Source of the DNA: Prunus persica
Lineage: Eukaryota; Streptophyta; Magnoliopsida; Rosales; Rosaceae
Assembly (NCBI RefSeq): GCF_000346465.2
Contig: NC_034013.1
Location: 6,537,308 to 6,601,307 of the forward strand
Reading direction: 5' to 3'
DNA: 64,000 bases
Below the pieces are notes generated by a model. The model was not told the origin of the DNA. It saw nothing but the letters and a program-made list of their open reading frames with translations, and did no database searches. Shown here in pieces: positions 22,193 to 35,824 of this stretch. Position 1 is the first letter of the stretch; every line of letters begins with the position of its first letter. Made by a program: the position numbers and the translations under genes.

Positions 22193-24450
22193 TGAAATCC
22201 AATTGCTAAAACTATGCAATTCACCAACCACTCCATTTACGGAACGAACTTCGTTCCAACTTGAATTGTCCAATTTCTTGGTTCAATCGATATCAGCTTG
22301 AGCCCAAAACTTGGTCAACATCAGAATATGGTGGCAGGAGTCATTTGGTGAGTTTTGAGTGCAATTCAATCACTAAAACTATGTAATACACCAACCACTC
22401 CATTTACGGAACGAACTTCGTACGAACTTGAAGTGTCCAATTTCATTAGCCAATCGATATCGGATTGAGCCCAAACCTTGGTCAACATCATAATATGGTG
22501 GAAGGAATTATTTGGTGAGTTTTGAGTGACATCCAGAGGCTAAAACTATGCAATACACTAACCACTCCTTTTATAGAACGAATGCGAACGAACTTGAATT
22601 GTCCAATTTCGTGGTTCAATCGAGATCGGATTGAGCCCAAAACATGGGCAACATTATAATATGGTGGGAGGAGTCATTCGGTGAGTTTCGAGTGAAATCC
22701 AATTGCCAAAACTATGCAATACGCCAACCACTACATTTACGGAACGAACTTCGTACGAACTTGAATTGTCCAATTTCTTTGGCCAATTGATATCGGATTG
22801 AGCCCAAAACATGGGCAACGTCATAATATAGTGGGAGGAGTGAATTGGTGTGTTTGATTGAGATCCAATCGCTAAAACTATACAATATGCCAACCACTCC
22901 ATTTACGGAAAGAACTTCGTATGAACTTGAAGTGTCCAATTTCATTGGCCAATCGATATCGGATTGAGCCCAAAACATGGGCAAAGTCATAATATGGTGG
23001 GAAGAGTGAATTGGTGTGTTTTAAGTGAAATCCAATCGCTAAAACTATACAATACACCAACCACTCCATTTAAGGAACGAACTGCGAACGAACTTGAAGT
23101 GTCCAATTTCATTGGCCTATCGATACCGGATTGAGCCAAAAACTTGGTCAACATCATAATATGGTGGGAGGATTTATTTGGTGAGTTTTTAGAGAAATCG
23201 AATCGCTAAAACTATGCAATTCACCAACCACTCCATTTACAGAATGAACTTATTACGAATTCGAATTGTCAAATTTCTTGGTTCAATCAATATCGGATTG
23301 AGCCCAAAACATGGGCAACATCATAATATGAATAGAGGAGTGAAATGGTGTGTTTTGAGTGAAATCCAATCGCTAAAACTATGCAATACACCAACCACTC
23401 CAGTTACGGAACGAACTTGGTATGAACTTGAATTGTCCAATTTGTCGGTTCAATCGATATTGGATTTAGCCCAAAAGTTAGGCAACAATATAATATGGTG
23501 GGAGGAGTCAGTCACTGAGTTTTGAGTGAAATCCAAAAGCTAAAACTAGGCAATACACTAACCACTCCATTTACGGAATGAATTTCCTACGAACCTGAAG
23601 CAACCAATTTATTGGTTCAATCGATATCGGCTTGAGCCCAAAACTTGGTCAACATCAAAGTATGGTGGGAGGAGTCATGTGGTGAGTTTTGAGTGAAATC
23701 TAATCAAAAAAACTATGCAATACACCAACCACTCCATTTACGGAACGAAGTGCGAACGAACTTGAATTGTCCAATTTCTTTGTTCAATTGAGATCGGACT
23801 GAGCTCAAAACTTGGGCAACATTATAATATGGTGGGAGGAGTCATTCGGTTAGTTTTGAGTGAAATCCAATCTACAAAACTATGCAATCCACCAACCACT
23901 CCATTTATGGAACGAACTTTGTACGAATTGGAACTGTCCAATTTTTGGGTTCAATCGATATCGGATTGAGCCCAAAATATGGGCAACATCATAATATGGT
24001 GGAAGAAGTGAATGTGTGAGTTTTGAGTGAAATCCAATAGCTCCATTTACAGAACGAACTGCGAACGAACTTGAATTGTCCAATTTCTTGGTCCAATCGA
24101 TATCAGATTGAGCCCAAAACTTGGTCAACAACATAATATGGTGGGAGGAGTTGTTTGGAGAGTTTTGAGTGAAATCCAATGGCTAAAACTATGCAATACA
24201 CCAACCACTCCATTTGCGGAACAATCTTCGTACGAACTTGAATTGTCCAATTTCTTTGGCCGATTGATATCGGAGCCCAAAACATGGGCAACGTCGTAAT
24301 ATGGTGGGAGGAGTGAATTGGTGTGTATTGAGTGAAATCCAATCGATAAAACTATGCAATACACCAACCACTCCATATACAGAACGAACTTCGTATGAAC
24401 TTGAAGTGTCCAATTTCATTGGCCAATCGATATCGGATTGAGCCCAAAAC

Positions 24451-25260
24451 TTGTTCAACATCATAATATGGTGGGATAAGTTATGTGGTGAGTCTTGAGT
24501 GATATCTAAAGGCTAAAACTGTGCCATCCATCAACCACTCCATTTACAGAAGGAAGTGTGAATGAACTGGAATTGTCTAATTTCTTGGTTCAATCGATAT
24601 CAGATTGAGCCCAAAACCGGGTCAACAACATAATATGGTGGAAGGAGTTATTTGGTGAGTTTTGAGTGAAATTCAATTGCTAAATCTATGCAATACACCA
24701 TCCACTCCATTTATGGAACGAACTTTGTACGAACTTGAATTGTCCAATTTCTTGGTTGAATTGATATCAGATTGAGCCCAAAACTTGGTCAACATCGTAA
24801 AATGGTGGGTGGAGTCATTTGGTGCGTTTTGAGTGAAATTCAATTGCTAAAACTATGCAATACACCAACCACTCCATTTACGGAACGAACTTCGTACGAA
24901 CTTGAAGTGTCCAATTTCATTGGCCAATCGATATCGGATTGAGCCCAAAACTTGTTCAACATCATAATATGGTGGGATAAGTTATGTGGTGAGTTTTGAG
25001 TGATATCCAAAGGCTAAAACTATGCCATCCATCAACCACTCCTTTTACAGAAGGAAGTGCGAACGAACTTGAATTGTCCAATTTCTTAGTTCAATCGATA
25101 TCAGATTGAGCCCAAAACCGGGTCAACAACATAATATGGTGGAAGGAGTTATTTGGTGAGTTTTGAGTGAAATCCAATTGCTAAATCTATGCAATACACC
25201 ATCCACTCCATTTATGGAACGAACTTCGTACGAACTTGAATTGTCCAATTTTTTTAGCCA
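24451..25260. repeat. Three-monomer higher-order repeat within the satellite
   Basis: The rare variant TTGTTCAACATCATAATATG with GTGGGATAAG, followed by ACCGGGTCAACAACATAATA, occurs at 24451 and again at 24952. The distance of 501 bp equals 3 monomers. The intervening monomers also match better pairwise at this offset than to their neighbours. Confidence 0.65.
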
Positions 25261-28200
25261 ATCGATATCAGATTGAGCCCAAAACTTAGTCAACAACATC
25301 ATATGGCGGGAGGAGTTATTTGGTGAGTTTTGTGTGAAATCCAATCTCTAAATCTATGCAATACACCAACCACTCCATTTATAGAATGAACTTCGTATGA
25401 ACATGAATATTCCAATTTCTTGCTCCAATCGAGATCAGATGGAGCCCAAAACTTGGGCAACATTATAATATGGTGGGAGGAGTCATTCTGTGAGTTTTTA
25501 GTGAAATTCAATTGCCAAAAGTTGGGCAACATTATAATATGGTGGGAGGAGCCATTTGGTAAGTTTTGAGTGAAATCCAATTTTCAAAACTATGCAACAA
25601 ACCAACCACACCATTTACGGAACGAACTTCGTACGAACTTGAAATGTACAATGTCTTGGTCGAATCGATATCAGATTGAGCCCAAAACTGGGTCAACAAC
25701 ATAATATGGTGGGAATAGTTGTTTGGTGAATTTTCAGTGAAATCCAATCACTAAAACTGTGCTATACACTAACCACTCCATTTACGGAACGAACTTCGTA
25801 CGAACTTGAATTCTCTAATTTGTTTGGCTAATCGATATCGGATCGAGCCCAAAACTTGGTCAACAACATAATATGGTGGGAGGAGTTATTTGGTGAGTTT
25901 TGAGTGAAATCCAAACACTAAAACTGTGCAATACACCAACCACTCCATTTAAGGAACAAACTGCGAACAAACTTGAATTGTCCAATTTCTTGGTTCAATC
26001 GATATCAGATTGAGTCCAAAACTTGGTCAACAACATAATATGGTGGGAGGAGTTATTTAGTGAGTTTTGAGTGAAATCCAATCGCTAAAACTATGCAATA
26101 CACCAACCACTCTATTTGCGGAACGAACTTCGTACGATCTTAAAATGTCCAATTTCTTGGATCAACCGAGATTGGATTGAGCCCAAAACTTGGGCAACAT
26201 TATAATATGGTGGGAGGAGCCATTCAGTGAGTTTTGAGTGAAATCCAATCTCCAAAACTATGCAATACACCAACACCCCAACGAACTTCGTACTAACTTG
26301 AATTGTCCAATTTCTTTGGGCAATCGAGATCGGATTGGGGTCAAAACGTGGTCAGCATTATAATGTGGTGAGAGGAGTCATTTGATGAGTTTTGAGTGAA
26401 ATCCAATCACTAAAACTAAGCAATACATCAACCACTCCATTTACGGAACGAACTACATACGAACTTGAATTGTCCAATTTCTTTGGGCAATCGAGATCGG
26501 ATTGAGCCCAAAAAGTTGGTCAACATCTTAATGTGGTGGGAGGAGTCATTTGGTGAGTTTTAAATTAAATCGAATCGTTAAAACTATGCAATTCACGAAC
26601 CACTCCATTTACAGAACGAACTTTGTACAAACTTGAAATGCCCAATTTCATTGGCCTATCGATATTAGATTGAGCCCAAAACATCATAAGATGGTGGGCG
26701 AAGTTATTTGGTTAGTTTTGTGTGAAATCCAAACGCTAAAACTATGCAACACACCAACCATTCCATTTACTGGATGAAATTCGTACGAACTTGAATTGTC
26801 CAATTTCTCGGTTCAATCGATATTGGATTAAGCCCAAAACATGGGCAACATCATAATGTGGTGGGACGAGTGAATTGTTGAGTTTTAAGTGAAATCCAAA
26901 TGCTAAAACTGTGCAATACACCAACCACTTCATTTACAGAACGAACTGCGAACGAACTTGAATTGTCCAATTTCTTGGTCCAATCGGTATCAGATTGAGC
27001 CCAAAACTTGGTCAACATCATAACATGGTGGGAGGAGTCATTTGGTGAGTTCTGAGTGAAATCTGATCTCTAAACCTGTGCAATACACCACCTACTCCAT
27101 TTACGGAACGAATTATGAACGAACTTGAATTGTCCAATTTCTTGGTGCAATCGAAATCAAATTGAGACCAAAACTTGGTCAACAACATAACATGGTGGGA
27201 GGAGTCATTTGGTGAGTTTTGTGTGAAATCTAAATCCTAAAATTATGCAATACACTAAGCACTCCATTTACGGAACGTACTGCGAACGAACTTCAATTGT
27301 CCAATTTTATAGTTCAATCGAGATCAGATTGAGCCCAAAACTTGGTCAACCACATGATATGGTGGGAGGAGTCATTTGGTGAGTTTTAAGTGAAATCCAA
27401 TTGCTAAAACTATGCAATACACCACCCACTCCATTTGCAGAGCGAACTTCGTACGAACTTGAATTGTGCAATTTCTTGGTCCAATCGAGATTGGATTGAG
27501 TCCAAAACTTGGTCAACATCACAATATGGTGGGAGGAGTCATTTGGTGAGTTCTAAGTGAAATCCAATCGCTAAACTTATGCAATACACCAACCACTTCA
27601 TTTACGGAACGCACTGCGAACGAACTTGAATTGTCCAATTTCTTGGTTCAATTCAGATCGAATCGAGCTCAAAACTTGATCAACATTATAATATGGTGGG
27701 AGGATTCATTTGGTGAGTTTTGAGTGAAATCCAATTGCAAAAACTATGCAATACACCAATGACTCCATTTACGGAACGAACTACGAACGAACTTAAATTG
27801 TCCAATTTCTTGTTTCAATCAATATCAGATTGAGCCCAAAACTTGGTCAACATCATAATATGGTGGGAGAAGTCATTTGGTGAGTTCTAAGTGAAATCCA
27901 ATCGCTAATCCTACATAATACACCAACCACTCCATTTACGGAACGAACTGTAAACGAACTTGAATTTTCCAATTTCTTGGTTCAATCGATATCGGACTGA
28001 GCCCAGAACTTGGTCAACATCATTATATGGTGGGAGGATTCATATGGTGAGTTTTGAGTGAAATCCAATTGCAAAAACTATGCAATACACCAACGACTCC
28101 ATTTGTAGAACGAACTGCGAACGAACTTGAATTGTCCAATTTTTTGGTTCAATCCATATTAGATTGAGCCCAAAACTTGGTCAACACCATAACATGGTGG

Positions 28201-31200
28201 GAGGATTCATTTGGTGAGTTTTGAGTGAAATTCGATTGCAAAAACTATGCAATACACCAACGACTCCATTTACGGAACGAATTGCGAACGAACTTGAATT
28301 GTCCAATTTCTTGTTTGAATCAATATCTGATTGAGCCCAAATCTTGGTCAACATCATAATATGGTAGGAGGAGTCATTTGGTGAGTTCTAAGTGAAATCC
28401 AATTGCTAAAGCTATGCAATACACCAACCACTCCATTTACGGAACGAACTGCAAACGAACTTGAATTTTCCAATTTCTTGGTTCAATCGATATCGGTATG
28501 AGACCAGAACTTGGTCAACAACATAATATGGTGGGAGTAGTTATTTAGTGAGTTTTGAGTGAAATCCAATCGCTAAAACTATGCTATACACCAACCACTC
28601 CATTTATGGAATGAACTTCGTACGAACTTGAATTGTCCCATTTCTTGGTTCAATCGATATCGGATTGAGCCCAAAACTTGGTCAACATCATAATATGGTG
28701 GGAGTCGTTTGGTGAGTTTTGAGGAAAATTCAATCGCTAAAATTATGTTATACACCAATACTCCATTATGGAACAAACTTCGTACGAACTTGAGTACGAA
28801 CTTGAATTGTCCAATTTCTTGGTTCAATTGAGATTGGATTGAGTCCAAAACTTGGTCAACAAAATAATATGGTGGGCATAGTTATTTGGTGAGTTTTAAG
28901 TGAAATCCAATCATTAAAACTATGCTATACACTAATCACTCCATTTATGGAACGAACTTCGTACGAACTTGAATTGTCCAATTTCTTGGTTCAATTGAGA
29001 TCGGATTGAGCCCAAAACTTGGGCAACATCATAATATGGTGGGAGGCGGCATTTGGTGAATCTTCAGTGAAATCCAATTGCTAAAACTGTGCAATACACC
29101 AACCATTTCATTTACGGAACAAACTTCGTACGAACTTGAATTGTCCAATTTTTTTGGCCTATCGATATCGGATTGAGCCCAAAACTTGGTCAACAACATA
29201 ATACGGTGGGAGGAGTTATTTGATGAGTTTTGAGTGAAATCCAATAACTAAACCTATTCAATATACCAACCACTCCATTTATAGAACGAACTTCGTATGA
29301 ACTTGAATTGTCCAATTTCTTGCTGTAATCGAGATCGGATTGAGCCCAAAACTTGGGCAACATTATAATTTGGTGGGAGGAGTCATTCTGTGAGTTCTTA
29401 GTTAAATCCAATTGCCAAAACTTCGGGCAACATTATAATATGGTGGCAGGAGCCATTTGGTAAGTTTTGAGTGAAATCCAATTTCCAACACTATACAATA
29501 CACTGACCACTCCATTTACGGAACGAACTTCGTACGAACTTGAATTGTCCAATAATTTGGGCAATTGATATTGGATTGAGCCCAAAACACAGGCAACGTC
29601 ATAATATGGTGGGAGGAGTGAATTGGTGTGTTTTGAGTGAAATCCAATGGCTAAAACTATGCAATACACTACCTACTCCATTTAAGGAAAGAACTTCGTA
29701 TGAACATGAATCGTCCGATTTCTTGGTTCAATCTATTTCGGATTGAGTCCAAAACTTGGTCAACATCATAATATGGTTGGAGGAGTCATTTGGTGAGTTT
29801 TGAGTGAAATCCAATCGCTAAAACTAAGCAATACACCAACCACTCCATTTACAGAACGAACTACATACGAACTTGAATTGTCCAATTTCTTTGGGCGATT
29901 GAGATCGGATTGACCCCAAAACTTGGTCGACATCATAATGTGGTGGGAGGAGTCATTTGGTGAGTTTTGAGTGAAATCGAATCACTAAAACTATGCAATA
30001 CACCAAACACTCCATTTACAGAACGAACTTTGTACGAACTTGAAGTGTCCAATTTCGTTGGCCTATCAATATCGGATGGAGCCCAAAATTGGTTCAACAA
30101 CATAATATGGTGGGAGAAGTTAGTTGGAGAGTTTTGTGTGAAATCCAAACGCTAAAACTATGCAACAAACCAACCACTCCATTTACGGAGTGAACTTCGT
30201 ACGAACTTGAATTGTCCAATTTCTTGGTCCAATCGGTATCGGATTAAGCCCAAAACATGGGCCACGTCATAATGTGGTGGGAGGAGTGAATTGGTGAGTT
30301 TTGAGTGAAATCAAAAAGCTAAAACTGTGCAATACACCAACCACTCCATTTACAGAAGGAACTGCGAACGAACTTGAATTGTCCAATTCTTGGTTCAATC
30401 GATATTAGATTGAGCGCAAAACATGGTCAACATCATAATATGGTGGGAGGAGTCATTTGGTGAGTTCTAAGTGAAATCCAATTGCTAAACATGTGCAATA
30501 CACCAACCACTCCATTTACGGGACGACCTGCGAATGAACTTGAATTGTCGAATTTCTTGGTTCAATCGATATCGGATTGAGCCCAAAACTTGGTCAACAA
30601 CATAATATGGTGGGAGGAGTCATTTGGTGAGTTTTGAGTGAAATCCAATTGCAAAAACTATGCAATAAACCAACGACTCCATTTACGGAACGAACTTGAA
30701 TTTTCCAATTTTTTGGTTTAATTGATATCAGATTGAGCCCAGAACTTGGTCAACAACATAATACGGTGGAAGTAGTTATTTGGTGAGTCTTGAGTGAAAT
30801 CCAAATGCTAAAACGATGCTATACACCAACCACTCCATTCATGGAACGAACTTCGTACGAACTTGAATTGTCCAATTTCTTGGTTCAATTGAGATCGGAT
30901 TGAGCCCAAAACTGGGGCAACATCATAATATGGTAGGACGAGGCATTTGGTGGGTCTTCAGCGAAATCCAATTGCTAAAACTGTGCAATACCCCAATCAC
31001 TCCATTCACGGAACGAACTTCGTACGAACTTGAATTGTCCAATTTCTTTGGCCAATCGATATCGGATTGAGCCCAAAACTTGGTCAACAACATAATATGG
31101 TGGGAGGAGTTATTTGGTGAATTTTGAGTTAAATCCAATCGCTAAACCTACGGAATACACCGACCACTCCATTTATATAACGAACTTCATATGAACTTGA

Positions 31201-31248
31201 ATTGTCCAATTTCTTGCTGTAATCGAGATCGGATTCAGCCCAAAACTT

Positions 31249-31430
31249 GGGCAACATTATAATATGGTGGGAGGAGTCATTTTGTAAGTTCTTAGTGAAA
31301 TCCAATTGCCAAAACTTGGGGCAACATTATAATATGGTGGGAGGAGTCATTCTGTAAGTTCTTAATGAAATCCAATTGCCAAAACTTGGGGCAACATTAT
31401 AATATGGTGGGAGGAGCCATTCGGTAAGTT
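31249..31430. repeat. 70-bp truncated-monomer triplication
   Basis: GGGCAACATTATAATATGG starts at 31249, 31319 and 31389, a 70-bp period. Each unit is a monomer lacking about 97 bp. The same truncated junction (AATTGCCAAAA joined to xTTGGGCAAC) occurs once near 25521 and once near 29421, so it was copied with larger blocks of the array. Confidence 0.8.
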
Positions 31431-32638
31431 TTGAGTGAAATCTAATTTCCAAAACTATGTAATACACCAACCACTCCATTTACGGAATGAACTTCGTACG
31501 AACTTGAATTGTCCAATTCTTTGGCCAATCGATGTTGGATTGAGCCAAAAACTCAGTCAACGTCATAATATGGATGGAGGAGTGAATTGGTGTGTTTTGA
31601 GTGAAATTCAATCGCTAAAACTATGCAATACACCACCCACTCCATTTAAGGAAAGAACTTCATACGAACTTGAATTTTCCAATTTCGTGGTTCAATCTAT
31701 TTCGGATTGAGCCCAAAACTTAGTCAACATCATAATATGGTGGGAGGCGTCATTTGGTGAGTTTTGAGTGAAATCCAATCGTTGAAACTAAGTAATACAC
31801 CAACCACTCCATTTACGGAACGAACTACATATGAGCTTGAATTGTCCAATTTCTTTGGGCAATTGAGATCGGATTGAGCCCAAAACTTGGTCAACATCAT
31901 AATGTGGTGGGAGGAGTCATTTGGTGAGTTTTGAGTGAAATCCAATCGCTAAAACTAAACAATACACCAACCCTTCCATTTACGGGACGAACTACATATG
32001 AACTTGAATTGTCCAATTTCTTTGGACAATTGAGATAAGATTGAGCCGAATGTGGTGGGAGGAGTCATTTGGTGAGTTTTGGTCAACATCATAATATGGT
32101 GGGAGGAGGCATTTGTTGAGTCTTCAGCGAAATCCAATCGCTAAAACTATGCAATACCCCAACCACTCCATTTACGGAACAAACTTCGTACGAACTTGAA
32201 CGGTCCAATTTCTTTGGCCAATCAATATCTGATTAGGCCCAAAACATGTGCAACGTCGTAATATGGTGGGAGGAGTAAATTTTTATGTATTGAGTGAAAT
32301 CCAATCGCTAAAATTATGCAACACACCAACCACTCCATTTGCGGAACGAACTTCATAAGAACTTGAATTGTCGAATTTCTTGGTTCAATCGAGATGGGAT
32401 TGAGCCCAAAACTTGGGCAACATTATAAGATGGTGGGAGGAGTCATTCGGTGAGTTTTGAGTGAAATCCAATCGCTAAGACTATGAAATACACTAACCAC
32501 TCCATTTACGGAATGAACTTCTTACGTACTTGATTTGTCCAATTTCTTGGTTCAGTCGAGTTCGGATTGGGCCCTAAACTTGGGCAACATTATAATATGG
32601 TGGGAGGAGTCATTTGGTGAGTTTTGAGTGGAATCCAA

Positions 32639-35472
32639 TGACAGGACCCGACCCAAATTTCACTTTGAAATCCGAGCCGAACCCTGTGCGTGTCCGACAC
32701 TTGGCAAGTGTTGGGCACAATAACTAACTTGCCCTTCTAGTTAAAATTCAAGTTTATTACCAGTTCGACTTCTACCGAAAATTCGGCAGAGCCTTCCCTG
32801 TAATTTGATCATTTCCCAAAATTTCGACCTGTCAATAAAGCATATATATAAATATCTCAACTGCCAGCATGCTTCTAATTTACCTCCAAACAGTTCTGAT
32901 AAACTAAACGGCCTCAGGCCACACATAAAGTCCTAGGGCAAGTCATCAGAGCAACTAATTCAAGAATATACAACAAAACAATTTGATTTCAAAAGAAAAT
33001 TCTAAATAAGAGGGAGAGTGGAGTGGAGTGTGGAATCTGCCCAGTAGTGGCGCTCTGGTGCACGTCTATTGGCTGGGGGTGCAAAACATTCAAAAATGTG
33101 AGTGGACAAAAATAAAGGTTTAGAAAATAGTATATTCACATACTAACCCCACTGTAAAAACAGTTATGCAAAACTGAATTATCCTATTCATTATATTCGT
33201 ATTGAAATCAATGCATTCATATATTTATATACATATATGCCAATCATACTCATGGTCAATAAAACTCTCTTAAAAGTATTGAAATCAATTTAAAACTACC
33301 ACCTAAGTGTACCCCTTTATTTCCGTCAATTCTTGATATCCGTTAATTCCTTATATGCCTTCAATTCCTGATATTTGTCAATTCCTTATATGCCGTCAAT
33401 TCCTGATATCTGTCAATTCCTCGTGTCACCATTGGTGACACGTACTCGCAGGTCTCGGTAATACAAGGTCGACCCGAGCCGCAATCTCGCAGGATTCAGG
33501 TGACCTTTAGTCAACTTGATCCGCATTCCTCGCTCCTACGGTCCAGGGGTCCCTAAAACTCGTGGGGCAACTGTCAAGCGCGCTGACTAAATCGAAGACA
33601 ACTATTATGTCCATGGACATTATCATAACCGAAGGCAACATTTAATCCGAAGGCAACCTTGGGTACATAAGGTGGTTTTTAAAATAAATAAATATTTTTG
33701 AAAAAGATTAGAATTTATAAAACTATTTCTTAATTATCCTTAAATCCTGCTGCCATTCAATCCGATAATATCTCAATCTTTACTTTCCATATCCTTTTAG
33801 CATATTCAACTAGGCAACATATAAACAAAGATATTTAACTTCAACAAATCATGCTAGGAAAGCCATAATCAATAAAACTTATTCAAGATCAAATAAGGAA
33901 ATTCAATTGCATAAAAATTATTTATAAAACAAAAGTCCACTCACTATTGGTCCGAGCTAGCTGGACCTTTTGAAGGTCCCTCTTGCGGTTCTGCCTGAGC
34001 CCGTATGCCTGATTAAACCATCATAATATTTTATTAATAATCTTGCTCAATATAATCTTTAATTAAAAATCCTGACCCCCGTCTCCTAAGAGTGCGTGCA
34101 CCAATTTAAGATCATTCCTATGCTCACTTAAGCATTTCGGATGGTTAGAATGGTCTGAAAGGACCCGAGACTCGCTAAGCGATAAACTTCCATATTGGTC
34201 AATCCGGGACCCCGTGGGGTCCATGACTTCCAATTACCAATATGAGAGTTCCTATAAGTTCCTCACATTTTAATAACCATGTCCTGCAAGTCTGGTCCAA
34301 ATCAGACGGTCGGATTGCTCACGATCATACGATCGGACGATTATTGTTTAACTTAATCTTTGACATATTAAATTGGAGTATCCGGGACTCCGATTCTCGA
34401 TCCGCGAATTTCTACACGATCCTAGAGATATAAGGTACGACATACATGAATTTGGGTTTGATCCAACGGTATGAACCTATTGAACCAGAGAATTGCACAA
34501 TATGCAAAATTCGTTCGAGGCTCAAACGGTATCCAAATTGGAATCCGAGCGTACCGTCGTGCACGGAATGACCTGAGAAATATTCTAGGACAAAAACCCA
34601 ATATAGACACCTCGGCGACGCACAGCCATCGCCGGCGGGTGCATTGAGTAATTTTTCGGCGATCGGAAAACTCCAAACTGCCGGCCAATAATCATACCTA
34701 CGGATTAAGCACATCAAGGGGAGTAACTTTATACCTTGGCTTGACGATCAATTCCATCGGTAAAGCCCTCGAAAGAAGCTTTCTGTCTCTTGAAAACCTA
34801 GAATTTTTAGTTTCAAAATCAAAGAAATTTGAATAGATTCTCGTTGGATTTTCGAAGGATAACACAAAGGTAATGTATGAGAGTATTTTAGGTGCAATTA
34901 CCTGAGTTGTGGCGGCCGGAATTGATCGGAAAATACCACGAACAACCAGTGTTGAAAACAGCCCAGTTTTTGGGCTCGGGGTTTGGCTCAAAATTGAGCT
35001 CAAACTTGGTGGTTTTGATCAGAAATTGTTAGGAGGCTTTAAAGACGGAAGAAAAAGGAAGATTTCGGTGCTTGTGGTGTTGAAAATGGCTGCCAGATGA
35101 GCAAGCTTGTCGGCCAACAATGGCTGGCTGTTTTGTTGCAGGGAGGAGAAGAAAAATCGCAGGGGAGAAGAGAGAGAGGAGAAGAATCAGATTTAAAAAT
35201 CTGGCTTGCAAAAATTACGATTTTACCCCTCAAAGTATTTTGATCGTATTTCCTTCGTTATAACCCCGATTTGAGCTCACAATGTGTCTACGGACTCATT
35301 TCATCACACTCTGTGCAACGGTACAAGAGAAATTTTCAAATTCTTCTTCGGTAAAAAAAAAAAACCTAAAAAAAAAGTCAACTTTTCTTTAATAGTTTGT
35401 TCTAGGGGCAAAATTGTCCTTTCCTCTTAATAAATTAAGAATTAAATATTAATTAAGGATCGGGTTATTACA
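32639..35472 (-). mobile_element. Solo LTR (probably Ty3/gypsy) inserted in the satellite, 2,834 bp
   Basis: It has ends TGACAGGACCCGACCC and GGGTTATTACA, with flanking TCCAA (32634-32638) and TCAAA (35473-35477), a 5-bp duplication with one change. The satellite stops and restarts at these points. In the opposite orientation it begins TGTAATAACCCGATCC, which from memory is typical of long chromovirus-type LTRs; orientation and family are inferred. There is no coding sequence and no second LTR. A 40-bp repeat, about 2.5 copies, built on TCAATTCCTGATATC is at 33323-33422. Confidence 0.6.
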
Positions 35473-35824
35473 TCAAATCTCTAAAACTGTACAATACAAC
35501 AACCACACCATTTATGGAACGAACTTATTACGAACTTGAATTGTCAAATTTCTTTGGCCAATCGATATCAGATTTAACCCAAAATTTGGGCAACGTCATA
35601 ATATGGTTGGAGGATTGAATTCGTGTGTTTTGAGTAAAATCCAATCGCTAAAACTCTGCAATACACCAACAACTCCAGTTAAGGAACCAACTTCATACGA
35701 ACTTGAATTGTCCAATTTGTTGGTTCAATCGATATCAGATTGAGCCTAAAAGTTGGGCAACATTATAATATGGTGGGAGGAGGCATTTGGTGAATCTTCA
35801 TCAAAATCCAATTGCTAAAACTAT
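35473..35824. repeat. 167-bp satellite, continuation (about 2 monomers)
   Basis: The array resumes after the solo LTR and is cut by CACTA element A within AAAACTAT of the monomer. Confidence 0.9.

Larger units (their letters stand above)
22193..32638. repeat. 167-bp satellite array, about 62 monomers
   Basis: Monomers follow CTAAAACTATGCAATACACC, ACCACTCCATTTACGGAACG, AACTTCGTACGAACTTGAAT, CAATCGATATCGGATTGAGC and AACATCATAATATGGTGGGA. Starts at 22200 and 22367 give 167 bp. Each consensus monomer contains two short dyads, TTCGTACGAA and CGATATCG. Monomers differ by roughly 5-20% by eye. Short minus-strand open frames of about 70 codons recur, but 167 is not divisible by 3 and the frames close at each monomer, so they are not genes. 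A nucleosome-sized monomer is typical of plant centromeric or pericentromeric satellites. That role is an inference. Confidence 0.93.

Noticed and set aside
21959..32137. Many minus-strand frames of 60-100 codons reading similar peptides (e.g. with FWAQSDIDW)
   Set aside because: They are the reverse complement of the 167-bp satellite. The monomer length is not a multiple of 3, the frames end within one or two monomers, and no conserved start or splice signal goes with them.
34909..35233. Overlapping frames on both strands near the end of the solo LTR
   Set aside because: They lie inside an LTR, overlap on both strands and show no domain. This is likely promoter/leader sequence of the retrotransposon.
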